Part shown: positions 11,401-25,000 of the stretch, piece by piece
Layout: every line of letters begins with the position of its first letter
How positions within the stretch are numbered: position 1 is the first letter of the stretch
NCBI GenBank assembly: GCA_008711295.1
Contig: VUYV01000045.1
Location: forward strand, 2,122,842 to 2,186,841
Direction: 5' to 3'
Length of the DNA: 64,000 nt
Source: Anarhynchus alexandrinus
Taxonomy: Eukaryota > Chordata > Aves > Charadriiformes > Charadriidae
The notes under the pieces: model-generated
Databases searched by the model: none
What the model was told of the DNA's origin: nothing
The model's input: only the letters and a program-made list of their open reading frames with translations
Translations under genes and position numbers: made by a program

Positions 11401-14400
11401 ATTTTTAAGTAGTAGATAACTGCTAACAGGTAAAAGCATGATAAAGAACTATTTCATTTGCAAGGAATGTGCTGAACTGAGATGTTGGTGCAAAATCCAA
11501 GATTTTTTTGTTCCTTGTTTGTGTTATCTCCCAGTCCAAATACTGACCTTGTTTGGGATTCCACTCTGAACGCTGATTAGAGGATATTCTGATTAATACA
11601 TATGTATTTTGTCTAATATGGAATACGTCATGTGTATTACATTACTGTAATACAGACACAGACAGCTAGTGAGAAGTTGGGAGTGATGTAGTTTGGGGCA
11701 AAACCATGAGAGAAATCAGAAGAGGGGATTACTGAATTGTGTGAACAACCAATCTGAAACATTGCTGTGGAGGAGTATCTACTTAGTACAGAGATAATTA
11801 GTGATTACTTTTACGTGTCTCAGTAGTTAAAGGGTGCATTTCACAATACTATCCCAGTTTGGAAAGTCCTAGCTACAGGGTCATTTGCTTTCTGCTATCT
11901 GTAGAAAATACAGTTTTCTTGATGAAAATTATTGCATTACCTTTCATGTTATTTCTAGAGACTTTAAAATAATGCTGCTTCAGTCTTAGTACTAAACCAC
12001 TATGTGATGTACAACCTCACTTGTTTACCAGTGGGACGTTGTTATTGGCTTCATTGGATCCAGAATTTCAAACGCTTTGTCTTACGTGTCTCAATTTCTT
12101 CTTCAGCGGCCTTTAGAAAAAAGCAGGTGGTAGAAGATTGTCTGCTTCTAGTTTCATTGATTTTTCTACCGCTTTTAACCCCAAAGCCTTCTAGGGGATA
12201 ATTTTTTTCTTTCAAATCCTGTTGCCCCATGTAAGTATTTATGAGCAGGCAGCCCTAACAAAGGTTGTTTTGAGATTCCAAGAGTATGGTGGAATAGATT
12301 GTACAAAATGTCTGAAAAAATTGCAAGCGCTATGCTTGTCTAGTCCTGTGCTAGGAAATTCATGAAGTGAAAGAAAGCAAGCAAATTAAAGCTAGTTAAA
12401 TACATTGGTCTTACCTCCTGGCTCTCCCAAAATCTTCGTACTTTCTAAGTAGGTCTTTGCACTGCAGCATGTAGAGCAGTCCTGTAATACATGGTCACTG
12501 TTGTTTGTTTAGAATCCATTATGTCCTCTAGCTCTCTTTTCCCCATCTGCTTACTGCTTTTTTGAAAGGTTGTGTTTTATTTCAGTAGCATTTTTTTCTT
12601 CAAATGATTTAAAGAAAAGTGAATGCACTAGGTTAATAAAGTTTTCTTATTTTAGAATGTGCTACCTAATTATCTTCAATAAATTTCCTTCTCCAATGAA
12701 AAGTTCTTACATTTCTGTATTAACTAGAATAGAAATAAGAATGGATGACATGTAAAAAAAGAAATAAAATTTTTATCCAAAATTACATATTTTTGTCATG
12801 ATAGTTTGGTTCCAGCATGTTCAAGAACATAACTAAAATGGCATTTTTCACACCACCTAGCAATTTATGCTGCCTCTGATAGGCAACTTGAAAAGTTATG
12901 CACAAGTTAGGGCAACCTCATGTCCTATGCAACACTTGCACACTGTAGTGAATTCCAAGGTCTTATGTTTCCCTTCTCCATTTCTTACCTTGTCACCAGA
13001 TATTTTAGTCTTTCTTATTCACAGTGATGAAATTTAACCAACAAATCACATGAGAATGATGAAGAATTTCTCTTTTCCCAACTTTGAGAATTAATTTGTT
13101 CTAAACATCTCTCATCTTGATACAGAAAAGCAAGCAAACATAAATCCAAAAGGAAAAAATATGTGAAAGCAATTTTCTAAACATTTCTAGCATTTTATGG
13201 GTAAGAAAATAAGACCCAAGGAAAGTCTGCTAGACAACTGGAAAGGTTTTAATTCGTGGTTTGTTTTACCATCTGATGGCTTTTTTGAAAGCCATCTATG
13301 TGAAAATTATATTTTCTTAGAGGTCCTTCCCAAGAAATTTTGCTGTTGTTCTTTTGGCTCATTGATTTTTTTTTTTCAAAATGGGGACCTATTAAGCATA
13401 TTATAATACAGCTTTGAAATTATACATCTTGTCTTACAGTAATAGTCTAGCATGGACTTGAGCTACATACCGCAAGATACACAACACATTAGAATTTATT
13501 ATTGTGTAACTATTGATGTGTGTGTGTATATATATCCATTTTATAGAAGCTTTGGGAAAGCGTAGCCACGGTATTTACAGTCTACACCATATGAAAGGAA
13601 ACACAAAGTACAGTGTGAACTCTTGCTGTACATGTTACACTCTTGGTGTTCCTGCAGCTGAGGCATCTTTGTTTTGTCTTCCACTCTTACTGTGCTAAAG
13701 GAGTCAAAGTTAGACCTGGGTGTGTTCACACATAGATTTAAGTGTACATCATCTCTGAAAAATCAGGTGAATATTTAAAAATCTAAATATTAAGTTAGGG
13801 AACTAAATTTAGCTTGCTATAGAAACACTTGGTTGATTACACTGGATTTTCGCACCATTTGGTGGGTAGGATCTTACTTTTTAAGTAAAATGAAACAACG
13901 TATTGCTGCATACATAGGAAAGGTTCAGTCTCGTTGGTGATCAATTTTGTTATGTGAGAGTAGAAAGTTCCCAGCCTTATAGTATAGAAAGTGGTGCTCT
14001 GGTGCATTATAGCAGACAAAGCCTTAATTACTCTGGCACTTGGCTGGAAAAACCACTGACCACAACTTTTCATGCCAGGCTATGCGGTAACGCAAACAGG
14101 TCCAGGCAAACGGCTGTGCCATACAGGTGCAAAAGGGAGACACCCGGAGAGTGGGCTCAGCTTGAGCCATATAGACACAGGGCTCCCTCTCACCTGGGGG
14201 TCGAGGTTTTCTTTTCTGCCTGGGCTACAATAACAGTATTACTACAGCAGGCAGCAGAATAGTCTTTTTATACTGAACTTTGTCACATGGTTAGTATTTA
14301 TAAATAGGAGAAGTATGTGAAGTTAACTAAAACGTTTTTGGAGTTAATCGTTGCTGGCAAGTCAGATTTGGGAACCAAGTGCTCTACTGGAAAGGAACCC

Positions 14401-17400
14401 TGCTACAAGCAAGAAAGACAAGAGATGATTAAACCACTGTAGGTGCTTGTTTGGATTGTTCTGAAACAGAATTGTATCTGAAGATATTATAGGCATGTGA
14501 TTCCTACTTCTGGGAAAAGGCCAAGAGTTAAATTCTGAAACTTTTCAGGGTTCTGACCTTCTGAAATAATAGCAGTAGGTGGACACTTGAAATATACCAT
14601 TCACTTGCATTTGCTTTCCCATTCCTCATGTGGTCTTAGACCATGCTTGGCAACAGCTGGCACAAAAGTGCTATATCCCATAGTCATCATTGACCCTAAG
14701 ATGTTCTTAGATCTCCTCCAGTGGCCTTTTGAATCCTTCTCATGCCATTGTTCTCCATTTCTAAAGAGTTTGAAGTAGGAAATTTGGTGTGTTTTCATTT
14801 GGCACAAAATCTCTACTGGAGTGAGAAAATACTTCCCCAATATGTATTTGCAGTTTGATTTCTTTTCTTTGGCAAGAGCTCTTTGCAGTGAGCATTTAAA
14901 AGGTGATTATTAGAGCATGGTTTCCAGTGTCTTCAGTCTGAAAGTGAAGTGTTGCTGTGTTTTGAAGGAACACTTTCCATATACTCTTGCTATTCCTTTA
15001 TGCTTTCCCCACCTGCATAAAGCAGTGATGTCCAGCCAGCCACTGCAGCCTACTTTCTCATCTTCTTAAAAGGGAAGGTCCAATGTGTCCACAAAAGACA
15101 TTTACAACTTCTGTGAAGAGCAGCTCCTCGGGCTATGTGCAGCAAGAGGAGCATGCGAAAAGAGTGAGCCTGCCTGGCCAGGACGCCTTACCCAGTTTTT
15201 TGAACCCCTCCTTGCAGCAAGCCCCTGGATATAGGAGGACGAGAATGGCAGTTGGAGGAGTTGCTCCCCTACTGAACTATCGTGTACAGGGGCTCAGGGA
15301 TCTTATATGAATTACAAGGCCAGCAGCTGGCTGTCCCTTTCATGAAGTGTGGCTGGTTCTGACATAATTGTTCCGAACAGTTGAAATACCGAGCAAAGCT
15401 CCAAATTGTTACCCATGACGGATGCAAATACTGGGTGTTGCTAGATCATGTCTGTGACATGAGGCAAACGCTCCCTTCCACGTGTGCCTTTTTCTGCCTC
15501 TTTAAAAACAAAACACTGTTGCTCTTTCATTATTTAATTCTCTCCTGCATAAAATAGAGCTAGTTGAATACAATAGTGGTGAGAGGTGTTGCGTAGCCCC
15601 TGCTCACACAAGTAATTGATATGGTGAGGATCCTATACTCTGCACCAGTGCCATTAAATTTGTTGTTTTCTGGTGGTGGTTAAGTCTTTCTTGGATCACA
15701 GTATTTCTGTAAACAAACATGTGCGTTCTGGCTTCACAGGCTGCAGTATAAGAAATTTGAATTAGTTCCTTTTTATTCTTTTACCTTTTATCCTTTATCC
15801 TGTATCCCTGTACATTGGTTCCATGTACAGTGTGCTCCTTGAAAAAATTAGTTTATTAACTTTCTTCTCAGAAATGATGTTTTCTGCATTTATTTCCATC
15901 TGAGTGTATCACAACGTAGTGGAGTGAGAGGAGGATGCAAAAATGAGCAGCCAAGCAACAGCACAGTAGCACAGGAACTGGGAAATCTGTTCTAGCAGGA
16001 CTGAGGAGCGAGTTGTGTGCGGGAACAGGAGAGATCTTTGAAGCTCAATCACCTTACCCATGGTTGACGATGTAATATTTTATTCTGCACTATAAAGTGA
16101 TGAACACTTTCATAATCAAATCCATAGGCAGCAACAAGCTGTCGCCTGACAGAGTATCATGGGATTTTTCTTTCAAGAGATCCTGGTTTTGTGAAAATTA
16201 AACGGTATGAAGCTCCTCTCACAAAGTTACAAAATGTTCTAAGCACTTGCTGATTTTGTTAGTGGTGCAACGAACTTGAGATTTGTTATTCCTTTCTGTA
16301 GTGCTTTAGTACTGATTAAATACATTTTTAGAAGTGTCAGCAGTGACCAAAGGAAGATTACTGTGGTTTTGAAGAAACCAAATTAAAGGATTTGTGAGAG
16401 CTATTAAGTGAAGTTACTGCATTTTACGCGTGTTTTCACTCGGTTATAAAGTAGAACTGGTGCCTAACTAGCGGGCTGCTGTTGGGGTTTAACACTGGTT
16501 ATACTTTGGCCTTTTGTTTTGCTTAAGGTTTTGGTAATTTCAAACATGCAAGAGTTTGGGTTATGTCAGCTTTACAGACCATGGAGGTTGGCGTGTAACC
16601 CTGTGAATGGTCAAGAGTAGTCCTGTAAACTAAGGAGAAATGATCATTGCAAGCCGTGATGTTTGTAAAAGCTTTGCTAAAGGGAAAAAAGTGATTCTGA
16701 AAACAAAAAATGTCGAATCCTATGTTTATAAGAGTACATTGTCTTCTTAGTTTGATAGAAACCATAATGAAAAACAGCTGAAATAACTGGTTGGAAAATA
16801 TCTAACTTACTTTAGGGAAAAAAAAAGTAATCACTGACTTTAATTTGTTTGCTAAGATCTTAACATTAGTCTATTTGACTTGTTCTCTTGAAAAAGAACA
16901 GAATACTGAAATCTAACCAAATGCTTATTTTAAAGTCTTTTTGAAAAATGCAAGTAGACTTGAGCAACTATTAAGAAGCTACATTAGAAACATAGGGCCA
17001 GTAATTTGCAACCTGTAACAAATATCTTTTAGCAAGGGACTCTACCCACTAATTAATTTTCTTTTTGTAATTTCAAAATAAAAAGCTTTTGCAAATATTT
17101 ATTTCTTTTAATTTTTGAAAGTAATTTTGGTATCTCTTTTTACTATTGCTTGCAGTTAAGATGGCTTTTCTTCCCTGGATTTTGCTTCTACTTTATTAAA
17201 TTTATTTCCTGAGCCGTGGTTGCTTGCTGCTGTGAAACCAGCAGAGGGTGCACAGAACATACTTAGTTGTGGCTCTTCCTTCACACTCCACTGTGTTGTT
17301 GATATATGGAAACCAGATAGGTGCCCTCTTAAGCCTTATTCAGGTGAGGTACCATATGACTTGAATACGATTCTCAAAATAATTCACTTTTGTGCTTCAG

Positions 17401-20131
17401 TGCACTGTTTTCCATCCGATTCGTGTGTGTACGTGCTAACCGGGGGTGATTTTTCCCCTCTGTTGGGGCACGAGGCTCAGAGTGATGTACAAGTTCCTAC
17501 ACACCTGGCTTTTAAACACCCTCTATAATTATCAGGGATCACATGGTCATCATTTTCACTCATCAAAACCTACTTTAAAATACTTTGGTGAATCTTAGTT
17601 GTTTATCACCATGATATTTTATGAGAAGGGTCTATGAAAGTGGATGGTTAGGTGTTTCTCTGCTTTTTTGACTGACCATAACAAAACCACTCCTGACACT
17701 AACCTGTGTTAGCACAGGGGCTCTGCTGCTGGCTGCCACCCTCCCTCCCCACTCCCACCAGCGAGAGTTGCCTGCTAACTCCCAGTTTCTATCTTCTCTG
17801 GCCCATTACAAAATAGTACAAGGGCTTAGATAACTTAAGATTTTGTTTCCTTTTACAAGTCCTGGGCTCCTTTTTGTCAGAGTGCTTCTGCTCTACTTGA
17901 TCTTGAAACACCCTTTATTTGTCAGAGAAACATGGTCAGGAGAGCTCTGTTCAGAAATGTTAGCTGAGGGAATCTACTTTTCTTTCTCTTTAGAATATAT
18001 TTTTTTCACATGTAGAAATGCTCTATTTAACTACTGTTTAGTTAGTTTCGTTATGTTGAGTACTCTTTTATTTTTACCATGTAATGTGTCATGTCTGGAA
18101 GGGGACCAGCCAAATACACCTCCGGAACGAACTAGGTAAAGAGCTCTTACCTAAAACCATCTGCTCTGGTGCTGGGGGTTAGGATTTGAGGTGCTTTGTA
18201 GATTTGTCACAGCTTTTAGTAGGATGATTTTGATCCTATCATCTTTTGTATATTATTCCCCTATATTTACACAGACCCTCAATGAGATCAGTTTTCTTTG
18301 TTGAGTAACATTCATGGGCTTGCGTGTATTTAGATTAATATACCTGATCCTTCTCTGGACATGATTAGAGGAGTGTTCTAACCCAGTAAAATATTGATAA
18401 AACTTGTTTCTAGACTAGGAATGTTGTAAATATGCTCATATGGTTTTGATATTTCTGGATAATATGAGTGATGTGTTTCAGCAGATAGGCACTTCCATCA
18501 TTTTCAGACCGTTTGTGTTGGTTTATTATCAGCTGTGTAGGGAGTCGGTGCCCTGACGGGTAATCAAGCACTACTCCGGAGGAGATTGGCAGCTCTGAGA
18601 AACAGCCCCTCTTCAAACCCTGTCTCTCCGACAGGGATTCCCCTTCCCCTGGCAGCCATCTCCTGCCTCCTGGCAGGGTTGTGGGTGTCTCACTGTTCCT
18701 TGAGAGCTTGTCTGTGCAGTCCATTTATGTCTCGGTTTTGATATCCATCGCATATCCTATCAATTGCAACAGCTCAGAAATGGGAAAGTGGCTGTAATCT
18801 TAAATTTTCAGCTATAAACCAGTCTCTAACATCAGTCCTGTGAGAAATACTATGAATGCTTTAAAAATTTTTTTACGTAGTGTTTGGTCATTTATATGAT
18901 GAAGTCTAATAAATAAGACAGTCCTTTGGCTTTAATCACTTGCAAATTTTCTCAAAATGTGTAGTGTTTATTTTACTACACATCTGAAAGATTTCTTAAT
19001 GAAATCATTGCCTTTATGTCCTCTGTTTTATTGCAATAGTGATACAACATAAAACATAAAAATTATTTGTATCTATATATGTACTATTATTTAATAATAC
19101 CATGTTCAGTACTTTGAGTCTATTGAAAACATAAGCACATTTTATAGTTTCAGTAGCTTAATGTAAAATACATGACAGGTACTATTTTCTAAGACATAAA
19201 AGGAGTCTTCGTAAGTTTAACGTGTAGGGCCATACAGGTGCGGCTCCTGAGTGGCCCTAATTTAATTCTGTAAGAATTATCTTAAGGAAAGGAGGGAAAA
19301 AACAATCCGTAGTTTAGTTTCACAATGTAAACATTAATATACATTTATCATCAGTATGTTACAGTTGCATAATACCACTTTGAAAGATTTTTTTTGTCCC
19401 ACAGCGAAGAACTTTTATCCTGTGTTTAATCTTACCCTTATGTCTGACTATCTGAGTCTCTAATGCTTGGTTGTTAGAGTAAGGACCTAATTCTGTGAAT
19501 TAGCCTGTCATAAATGACTGAAATACATTCATTAGCTCAATTTCTTGTTCACATGTTTCTGCTTTGTAATTTCTCCTATTTGTAACTTTTTTTCAGAAAC
19601 ATCTTGTTTTTCCAGTGCCTTGTTGGAATCAAGATCATTGTATCAAATGCAACTTGATTTTTGCTTGTTTCTAGCAGGACTAGCTTATTTCTAGCTGAGT
19701 TACACTGTAATTAAATGTCTTATTTTGGATCTTAAGACTTTAAAAAAAAAATTCTTTGTATTATTCCTTGTAAGAAAAATCTTTCATCATTCCAACTGAG
19801 ACTTACTTTTGTAGCTCTTAGGTGAAAACAGAAACCCAAAACTACAGTTGCCCTAAAAATTTTTTATTGTGAATTTACAGACATCATCCTATGCTCTTCC
19901 TCTCACCCCCCAGTTGATTGTCCTTGGAGAGGCAGGAAAATGTCAGACCAGCCCTAGAGAACGTTGATTTAGATAACTGGTGTAGACTCAAGTTTTGAAG
20001 CTTCTTCAGCCCGGTCAGATCCCTCAAAATGTTTTGAAGTTAATTGGTCACTTTAATGTCAAGCAGCAAATTTCAGCCTACTTGTGGTGGGGTCTGCATT
20101 CCTTAGGTACTTCTTTCCTCACTCTAAACCA
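5431..20131. other. Intergenic, AT-rich, no gene recognised
   Basis: About 14.7 kb without any exon, RNA gene or recent transposon that I can recognise. The open frames are all short (about 100 codons or fewer), have no recognisable protein motif and no coding-like composition. It contains a G10 run (5811-5820), a third AATAAA (7131), several poly-T/poly-A runs, a TG/TA microtract near 13517-13535, and short hairpins such as the 8-bp arms at 15808-15815 and 15823-15830. Stable non-coding transcripts or enhancers cannot be judged by eye. Confidence 0.7.
5811..5820 (+). repeat. Poly-G run (10)
   Basis: Ten consecutive G in an AT-rich setting. A likely slippage and sequencing-error site; too short to form a standard four-run quadruplex alone. 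Confidence 0.9.
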
Positions 20132-20233
20132 TAGTCCGTTGGTGTCTGAGATGCTCAGGCTGGAAACCAATGACTTGGAGAGCTCATTGTGTATATAATA
20201 CCAGCAGTTATGGCACGTTGTCTGGTTAATTTT
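20132..20233 (+). repeat. Arm 1 of an exact 102-bp inverted duplication
   Basis: The reverse complement of this interval occurs without mismatch at 21396-21497, where the copy ends one base before a lone N. Because it is identical, the same short peptide (MYIIPAVMARCLVNF) can be read from both places on opposite strands. Perfect identity plus an edge at an N suggests an assembly artefact rather than an old duplication. Confidence 0.95.
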
Positions 20234-21301
20234 CCAGACAAACACCGTTTCTGCCTGAAAGGATGCTCAGATGCCAGTGAGGTAGCTGAAGCCTGTGATG
20301 GCTGTGACTCTGGGTGCTGTCCTTACAGAACAACATGGATTCTGCAGAGAAATGCAACGTCTAGTTGTTAGTAAAATAGGTTTGAAGTGTAATGTTATTT
20401 GTACCGACTTACCGTTAGTCTCGTTTTTATGGCTTGCGATGGTTGGGAGGAGGAGTAATGAAAAGAGGTTTGCATCTAAAAGAGACTTGAAGCCTGCTTT
20501 GCTTTACTAAAATCTTAATCTCATTTGTAATAAAATTAGTTTGAGTACATTTTGGGTGAGATTTGCCTTCATGACAGTGTTGTATCTACGTTGGTTTCCT
20601 TAGTCTAACGTTACCTTTAATATGTTGGAATGCTAGTTGGATTTTGTATTTCAGTTTTTTCCACTGTGCATTGTACGCAGTGCATCAAGAGCAACCCACG
20701 GTTTTACTCTTACAATGTTGAAATGTGAAAGGAAATGCCAGAAAACTAGAGATTTTCATGTGATAACCTTCATTGTGAGTGACTAATTTCTTACTCATCT
20801 CTTTATTAAGATCTTTCGCAGTTCTTCTCTGAAGTTCTAATTCTTTCTGGTTTTTTTTTTTTCCCCCCTGTACTACAGTGAATATCTTCTCATTCTGTTC
20901 AACAACAATGTGATTGTAGTATTCTCTGCAGCGACAGAGTATGGGGTAAAATCTGTTCTTTACTGTGAATTAAAGGAAGGAAGTAAAGGAGAATCTGTAA
21001 AGGAGAAGGAGAATTTACACCTCTTTCAGCTTTTAGAGTATAAATACACTTTCAATTTTTACACGGCCGTGAAGTCTTGTCAAGTACAGATTCAATAAGG
21101 TGTTTTTTAAAACTGTTGCTTAAAAAACCCAAGCTAGTAGATTTTTTTCATTGAGTCTATTAACAGAAATCCTAAGTTCTTCCAAACAGTAGGAAAGAGG
21201 CATTTTTGCAGTTTTATGTATATCAGCAAAGAAAGAAACTTCTGAAAGTCCTTTTCCTCTTGTTAGAGTCGGTTGTGTGAAGGAGTTGCAAAATGTACTT
21301 T
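20234..21301. other. Intergenic between the inverted arms
   Basis: About 1.07 kb of non-coding, T-rich sequence between the first arm and the direct duplication. It contains a T/C run near 20851-20868. No gene or repeat family is recognised. Confidence 0.7.
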
Positions 21302-21388
21302 CCATGCAGCAATACCCAGATTTGATCTGGTAGAAATTATGCTGTTTGGTTGCTGCTTGAATTAGCTGTATCAGGGTAGTGCAGTAGG
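21302..21388 (+). repeat. 87-bp direct duplication, copy 1
   Basis: Repeated in the same orientation at 21499-21585 with three visible mismatches and no length change. The two copies lie either side of the inverted arm at 21396-21497 and the N at 21498. Confidence 0.93.
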
Positions 21389-21395
21389 CATGACC

Positions 21396-21497
21396 AAAAT
21401 TAACCAGACAACGTGCCATAACTGCTGGTATTATATACACAATGAGCTCTCCAAGTCATTGGTTTCCAGCCTGAGCATCTCAGACACCAACGGACTA
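21396..21497 (-). repeat. Arm 2 of the 102-bp inverted duplication
   Basis: Exact reverse complement of 20132-20233. Its right edge abuts the N at 21498. Seven bases (21389-21395) separate it from the end of direct copy 1. Confidence 0.95.
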
Positions 21498-21498
21498 N
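21498..21498. other. Single ambiguous base (N)
   Basis: One isolated N exactly at the junction between the inverted arm and the second direct copy. It probably marks a contig join or unresolved base. Confidence 0.98.
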
Positions 21499-21585
21499 CC
21501 ATGCAGCAATACCCAGATTTGATCTGGTAGAAATTATGCTATTTGGTTGCTGCTTGAATTACCTTTATCAGGGTAGTGCAGTAGG
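21499..21585 (+). repeat. 87-bp direct duplication, copy 2
   Basis: Begins immediately after the N and matches 21302-21388 except at three positions. The sequence diverges after 21585. Confidence 0.93.
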
Positions 21586-21670
21586 TCCAGCATGGCATCC
21601 CTGTGTGTGGAGCCAGCGGTAGCAGCTGCGTCATTCATAGCCTCATACTGTTGCTTGTCTGTCTTTTCAG

Positions 21671-22040
21671 TCTAGAAAAAAGAAGACTGAGGGGGATCTT
21701 ATTAATACTTATAAATACTTAAAGGGAGGGTGCCAGAGGGATGGGAACAGTCTTTTTTCAGTGGTGCCCAGTGATAGGACGAGGTAATGGGCACAAAATT
21801 GAACATAGGAAGTTCCATCTAAACATGAGGAGGAACTTCTTTACTTCGAGGGTGGCAGAGCACTGGGACAGGCTGCCCAGAGAGGTGGTGGAGTCTCCCA
21901 CACTGGAGACATTCAAAACCTGCCTGGATGCCGTCCTGTGCAACGTGCTGTAGGTGACCCTGCTCTGGTGGGGGGGTTGGACTAGATGATCTCCAGAGGT
22001 CCCTTCCAACCCTGACCATTCTCTGATTCTGTGTGATTCT
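21671..22040 (+). mobile_element. CR1 non-LTR retrotransposon, 5'-truncated 3' end
   Basis: Contains the conserved end of CR1 ORF2 and its 3' UTR in + orientation: a degenerate start at the [17 protein letters not shown] region, AGTGATAGGACGAGG, GAACTTCTTTACTT, GGCTGCCCAGAGAGGTGGTGGAG, GGTTGGACTAGATGATCTCCAGAGG and a tail of ATTCT-G-type octamer repeats. CR1 moves by target-primed reverse transcription and is usually 5'-truncated, as here. Divergence looks moderate. The last residues of ORF2 are still readable at 21741-21953. Confidence 0.93.
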
Positions 22041-25000
22041 TCTACCTCTTTACCGTCTGGCCACTGTGTTACTGAGGGCCTGCGAGTACGGTAAAATCTC
22101 ACGTGGTCCCTTCCTCCTGTCAAGAGCTCTGCTTCTGCACTCCTCTTATAGCAGAGAGAAGGAAAAGTCTCCCAGCTTCCAGATTTTCTAGGTCAGGCTG
22201 TCCAGCTCCTGTTGAGACAGAAGAGAAGCAGCATTTGAATGTTTAGTGAATAGTAACCGGAGAGGTGGCAAGTGGGACGGCTTCAAAGACAGCTTGGGTG
22301 GAGAAGCGCAGTTGTTCACGTGGCAAATGAAGGCATCCTTATGGAGGTACCAAAGAAAACTCTGTTGCCCATGTAAGGCAAAAGCCAAACTTCATTGCGT
22401 AGGTGACTACAAAGCAAATGGAAATTTGATTAGGTCTTCAAAAGTTGTTTACAAATAAGGACTGTACATAGATTCAAAGGATGAGAATTGAAGATAACTA
22501 AAAATTATCACCTTGAAAATAAGATAAATAATGCTTATAATTCTCTTAGATATAAGAAATCAAGATATGAATACGTATTCAACTATATCATTGCTAAACA
22601 AATTTATGTTGATATACTGTATTCTCTCAGAAAAAAAGGTGTAATGGTTCTATTTAATTCCAAATCAGTATGTTTAGGTGTTTTTTTTAGTGAGAGTAAA
22701 CCTAGCTACAGGAAAAAAAAACCACAAAAATACAAAGTGAAAACAAGATTGAATAAATTATCAAAACGGTCTTCTTTTTTGCTGGTTTAAATAACTTAAA
22801 AACAAAATTTAAAATAATTTCAACTTAAACAGTCTTTCTAAAGGTAATTTTACTTTTCCATGTGTTGCAGTGCCAGTGTAAATGCTAGCCCTAAGGTTCC
22901 CTGACCCCCGTGTCAGGCCACAGCACCAGGAGGGGCACCTGCAGCCCGGTGGCTGCTCTCCTGCTCCGTGTGCCCGTGCTGTGGATGTGGCTGCTCAGCA
23001 GCACTCTCACCCGTGTTTGATATGTGGGCTGTCCTGGGAAAGCGCAAGTTGCCATAGCGGTGGGGTGGGAAGGAAGGAGGAAGTCGTCTGTCCACCTCTT
23101 TGGTGGCAAAGTAAACGCAGGTGCAGAAAGTTCTCATTGCTGTCAGAGCAAAGTGCAAGCTTTCCTCTGGGGTTTTCCAGGGCAGGGTGTACTGCTCAGT
23201 GAATAGTATCAGTTTCCAAAGGTCAGCTTTATTAAAGATATTCAAGTGTCAAGAATATACTTCTTTTTCACATGCTCATGTAATTAGGTTACGAGCCACC
23301 CACCCTTCTGTTGCTCATGCCCCAGTGGGCAAGCCTGTAACAACAGCCCAGCAAGGTGATGATTCCCAAAGGAGTTTCTTTGAAACACAAAAACTCAGAC
23401 TCCTCCTGCTGAGAAACAGCTCTCCTGGCAACTTGATAGACCTTGAAAAAACTGCCGCTTCTTGTTTTATTTTACAGCCCTCCTATCTTTCTTTTAAGAC
23501 GCTTATAAAAATCTGAGACCCAGGAGAAATCATAGTATCATTTGGAAGGAGTCAACAAAATTACTTATTGTTATATCCAATTCTCAATCTCCAACACGGC
23601 AAACTTTTTACTGCCTAGAAAAGGGATGAGATTTTCAGAGCAGGATCTATGTATGGCTTCTATAAAACATTTGCATTTGTATTATAACACTGTTATTCTG
23701 CAAAATTGAGCTTGTGTGTGAAAGTCTGAAAGGAACTGGCACAGAAAAGGGTCTGCATTACTGGGGGTTTCGTGGTTATCAGGGCATCGCGGTTCCCCAT
23801 TGTTGCCCCAGGCATGTTCTATATTCCTAACAAAAATTTGTTATTCTAAAGCCTATCTTGAATATTCAATGCCAACACAACTAGAGACGCTAACTTACAT
23901 TGACTCAGAGATCACTATGGAGAGCAAGGCTTAGTTATGATAGAACTTGTCTACCTCGAGATGTCTACCTCACCTGTTTCCCGAATTCCTGCTCAGATTC
24001 TGATCTCAAATGAATCACTCGGTAATTTCCTGTGACACACGGAGCCGTCAGCTCTGGTGTCGGGAGCGGACGCTGGTCCTGCTCAGCCAACCCCCCCGAG
24101 GGGGTGAGGGGCCGGGGAGCTGAGGCCAAACTGTCGCCTCTGCCTCACAATCAGTACCCATCCATACTCATTTCGGAAGAGTATAGAGTTAGTTTTAGTA
24201 ATAGGAAAAATAGTATACTGCCCAAGTATATAAACAGGTAGATGGGAAAATAACCTAGTGGTAGAATTTAGTCAAAATGAAGTATTTACGGTTAGGTTAG
24301 ATTCTCCTCTAGTACAGGTGGTTTGAAAATTATTAGACCATTCCTTGTCAGGGGACAGGTTGATGAATTTAAGAAAGCTTAGGACCAGCTTCTGCCAGTT
24401 CAAATTATGCTACTATTACAGAGCAGATAGTATGTTTTTTCCTTTTATCTTATGTGTAAGCTGATGGCGGATAGGACGGATGTTGTTTTTCATAGCTATT
24501 GATTACACAGGTGCTTTGTGCATCTAAGGTTTCAATAGTGGCCATCAGAAAACAATAATTAAACATTACTTAAATATGGTATGTAATTTAAAGCTCTTCT
24601 GCCTTCTTGTGTACACTTGTATTTCATCCTTCCTTGACAGTTTTCGGGATCAAACCGCATTTGAAGAGGTTGAAGGGCAACGCTGACAAAAAGAGATAGA
24701 ATAAAAATAATCTGTTGGAATACGCCCAGTGGAGACACGATCAGCTGCAAGAGTGCTCATTTAGACACTCGGCAGTGCATAACTGTTATAATAATAAATG
24801 CCTTTGATTTCTCATTAATACTTTGAAAAGTGGATTGAACTGCTTCCCCCATCGATTGTGCTGTTTGTTTTAACCACTGCTTTTTATGATTAATATGCAA
24901 TTTAAGAATCTAGATACTGATCCAGCAGAGCACATAAAATGTGACAGGTCTGATCAGAGTAACTGGAATTTCTTATGTGCTTAAATTTAAGCACATGTGA

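Noticed and set aside
13275..13296. Hairpin with 9-bp arms and 4-base loop (possible miRNA or terminator-like stem)
   Set aside because: Too short for a miRNA precursor, and about two such stems are expected by chance.
19225..19259. 8-bp inverted arms TAGGGCCA/TGGCCCTA
   Set aside because: Short stem with a 19-base loop, within chance expectation and without context.
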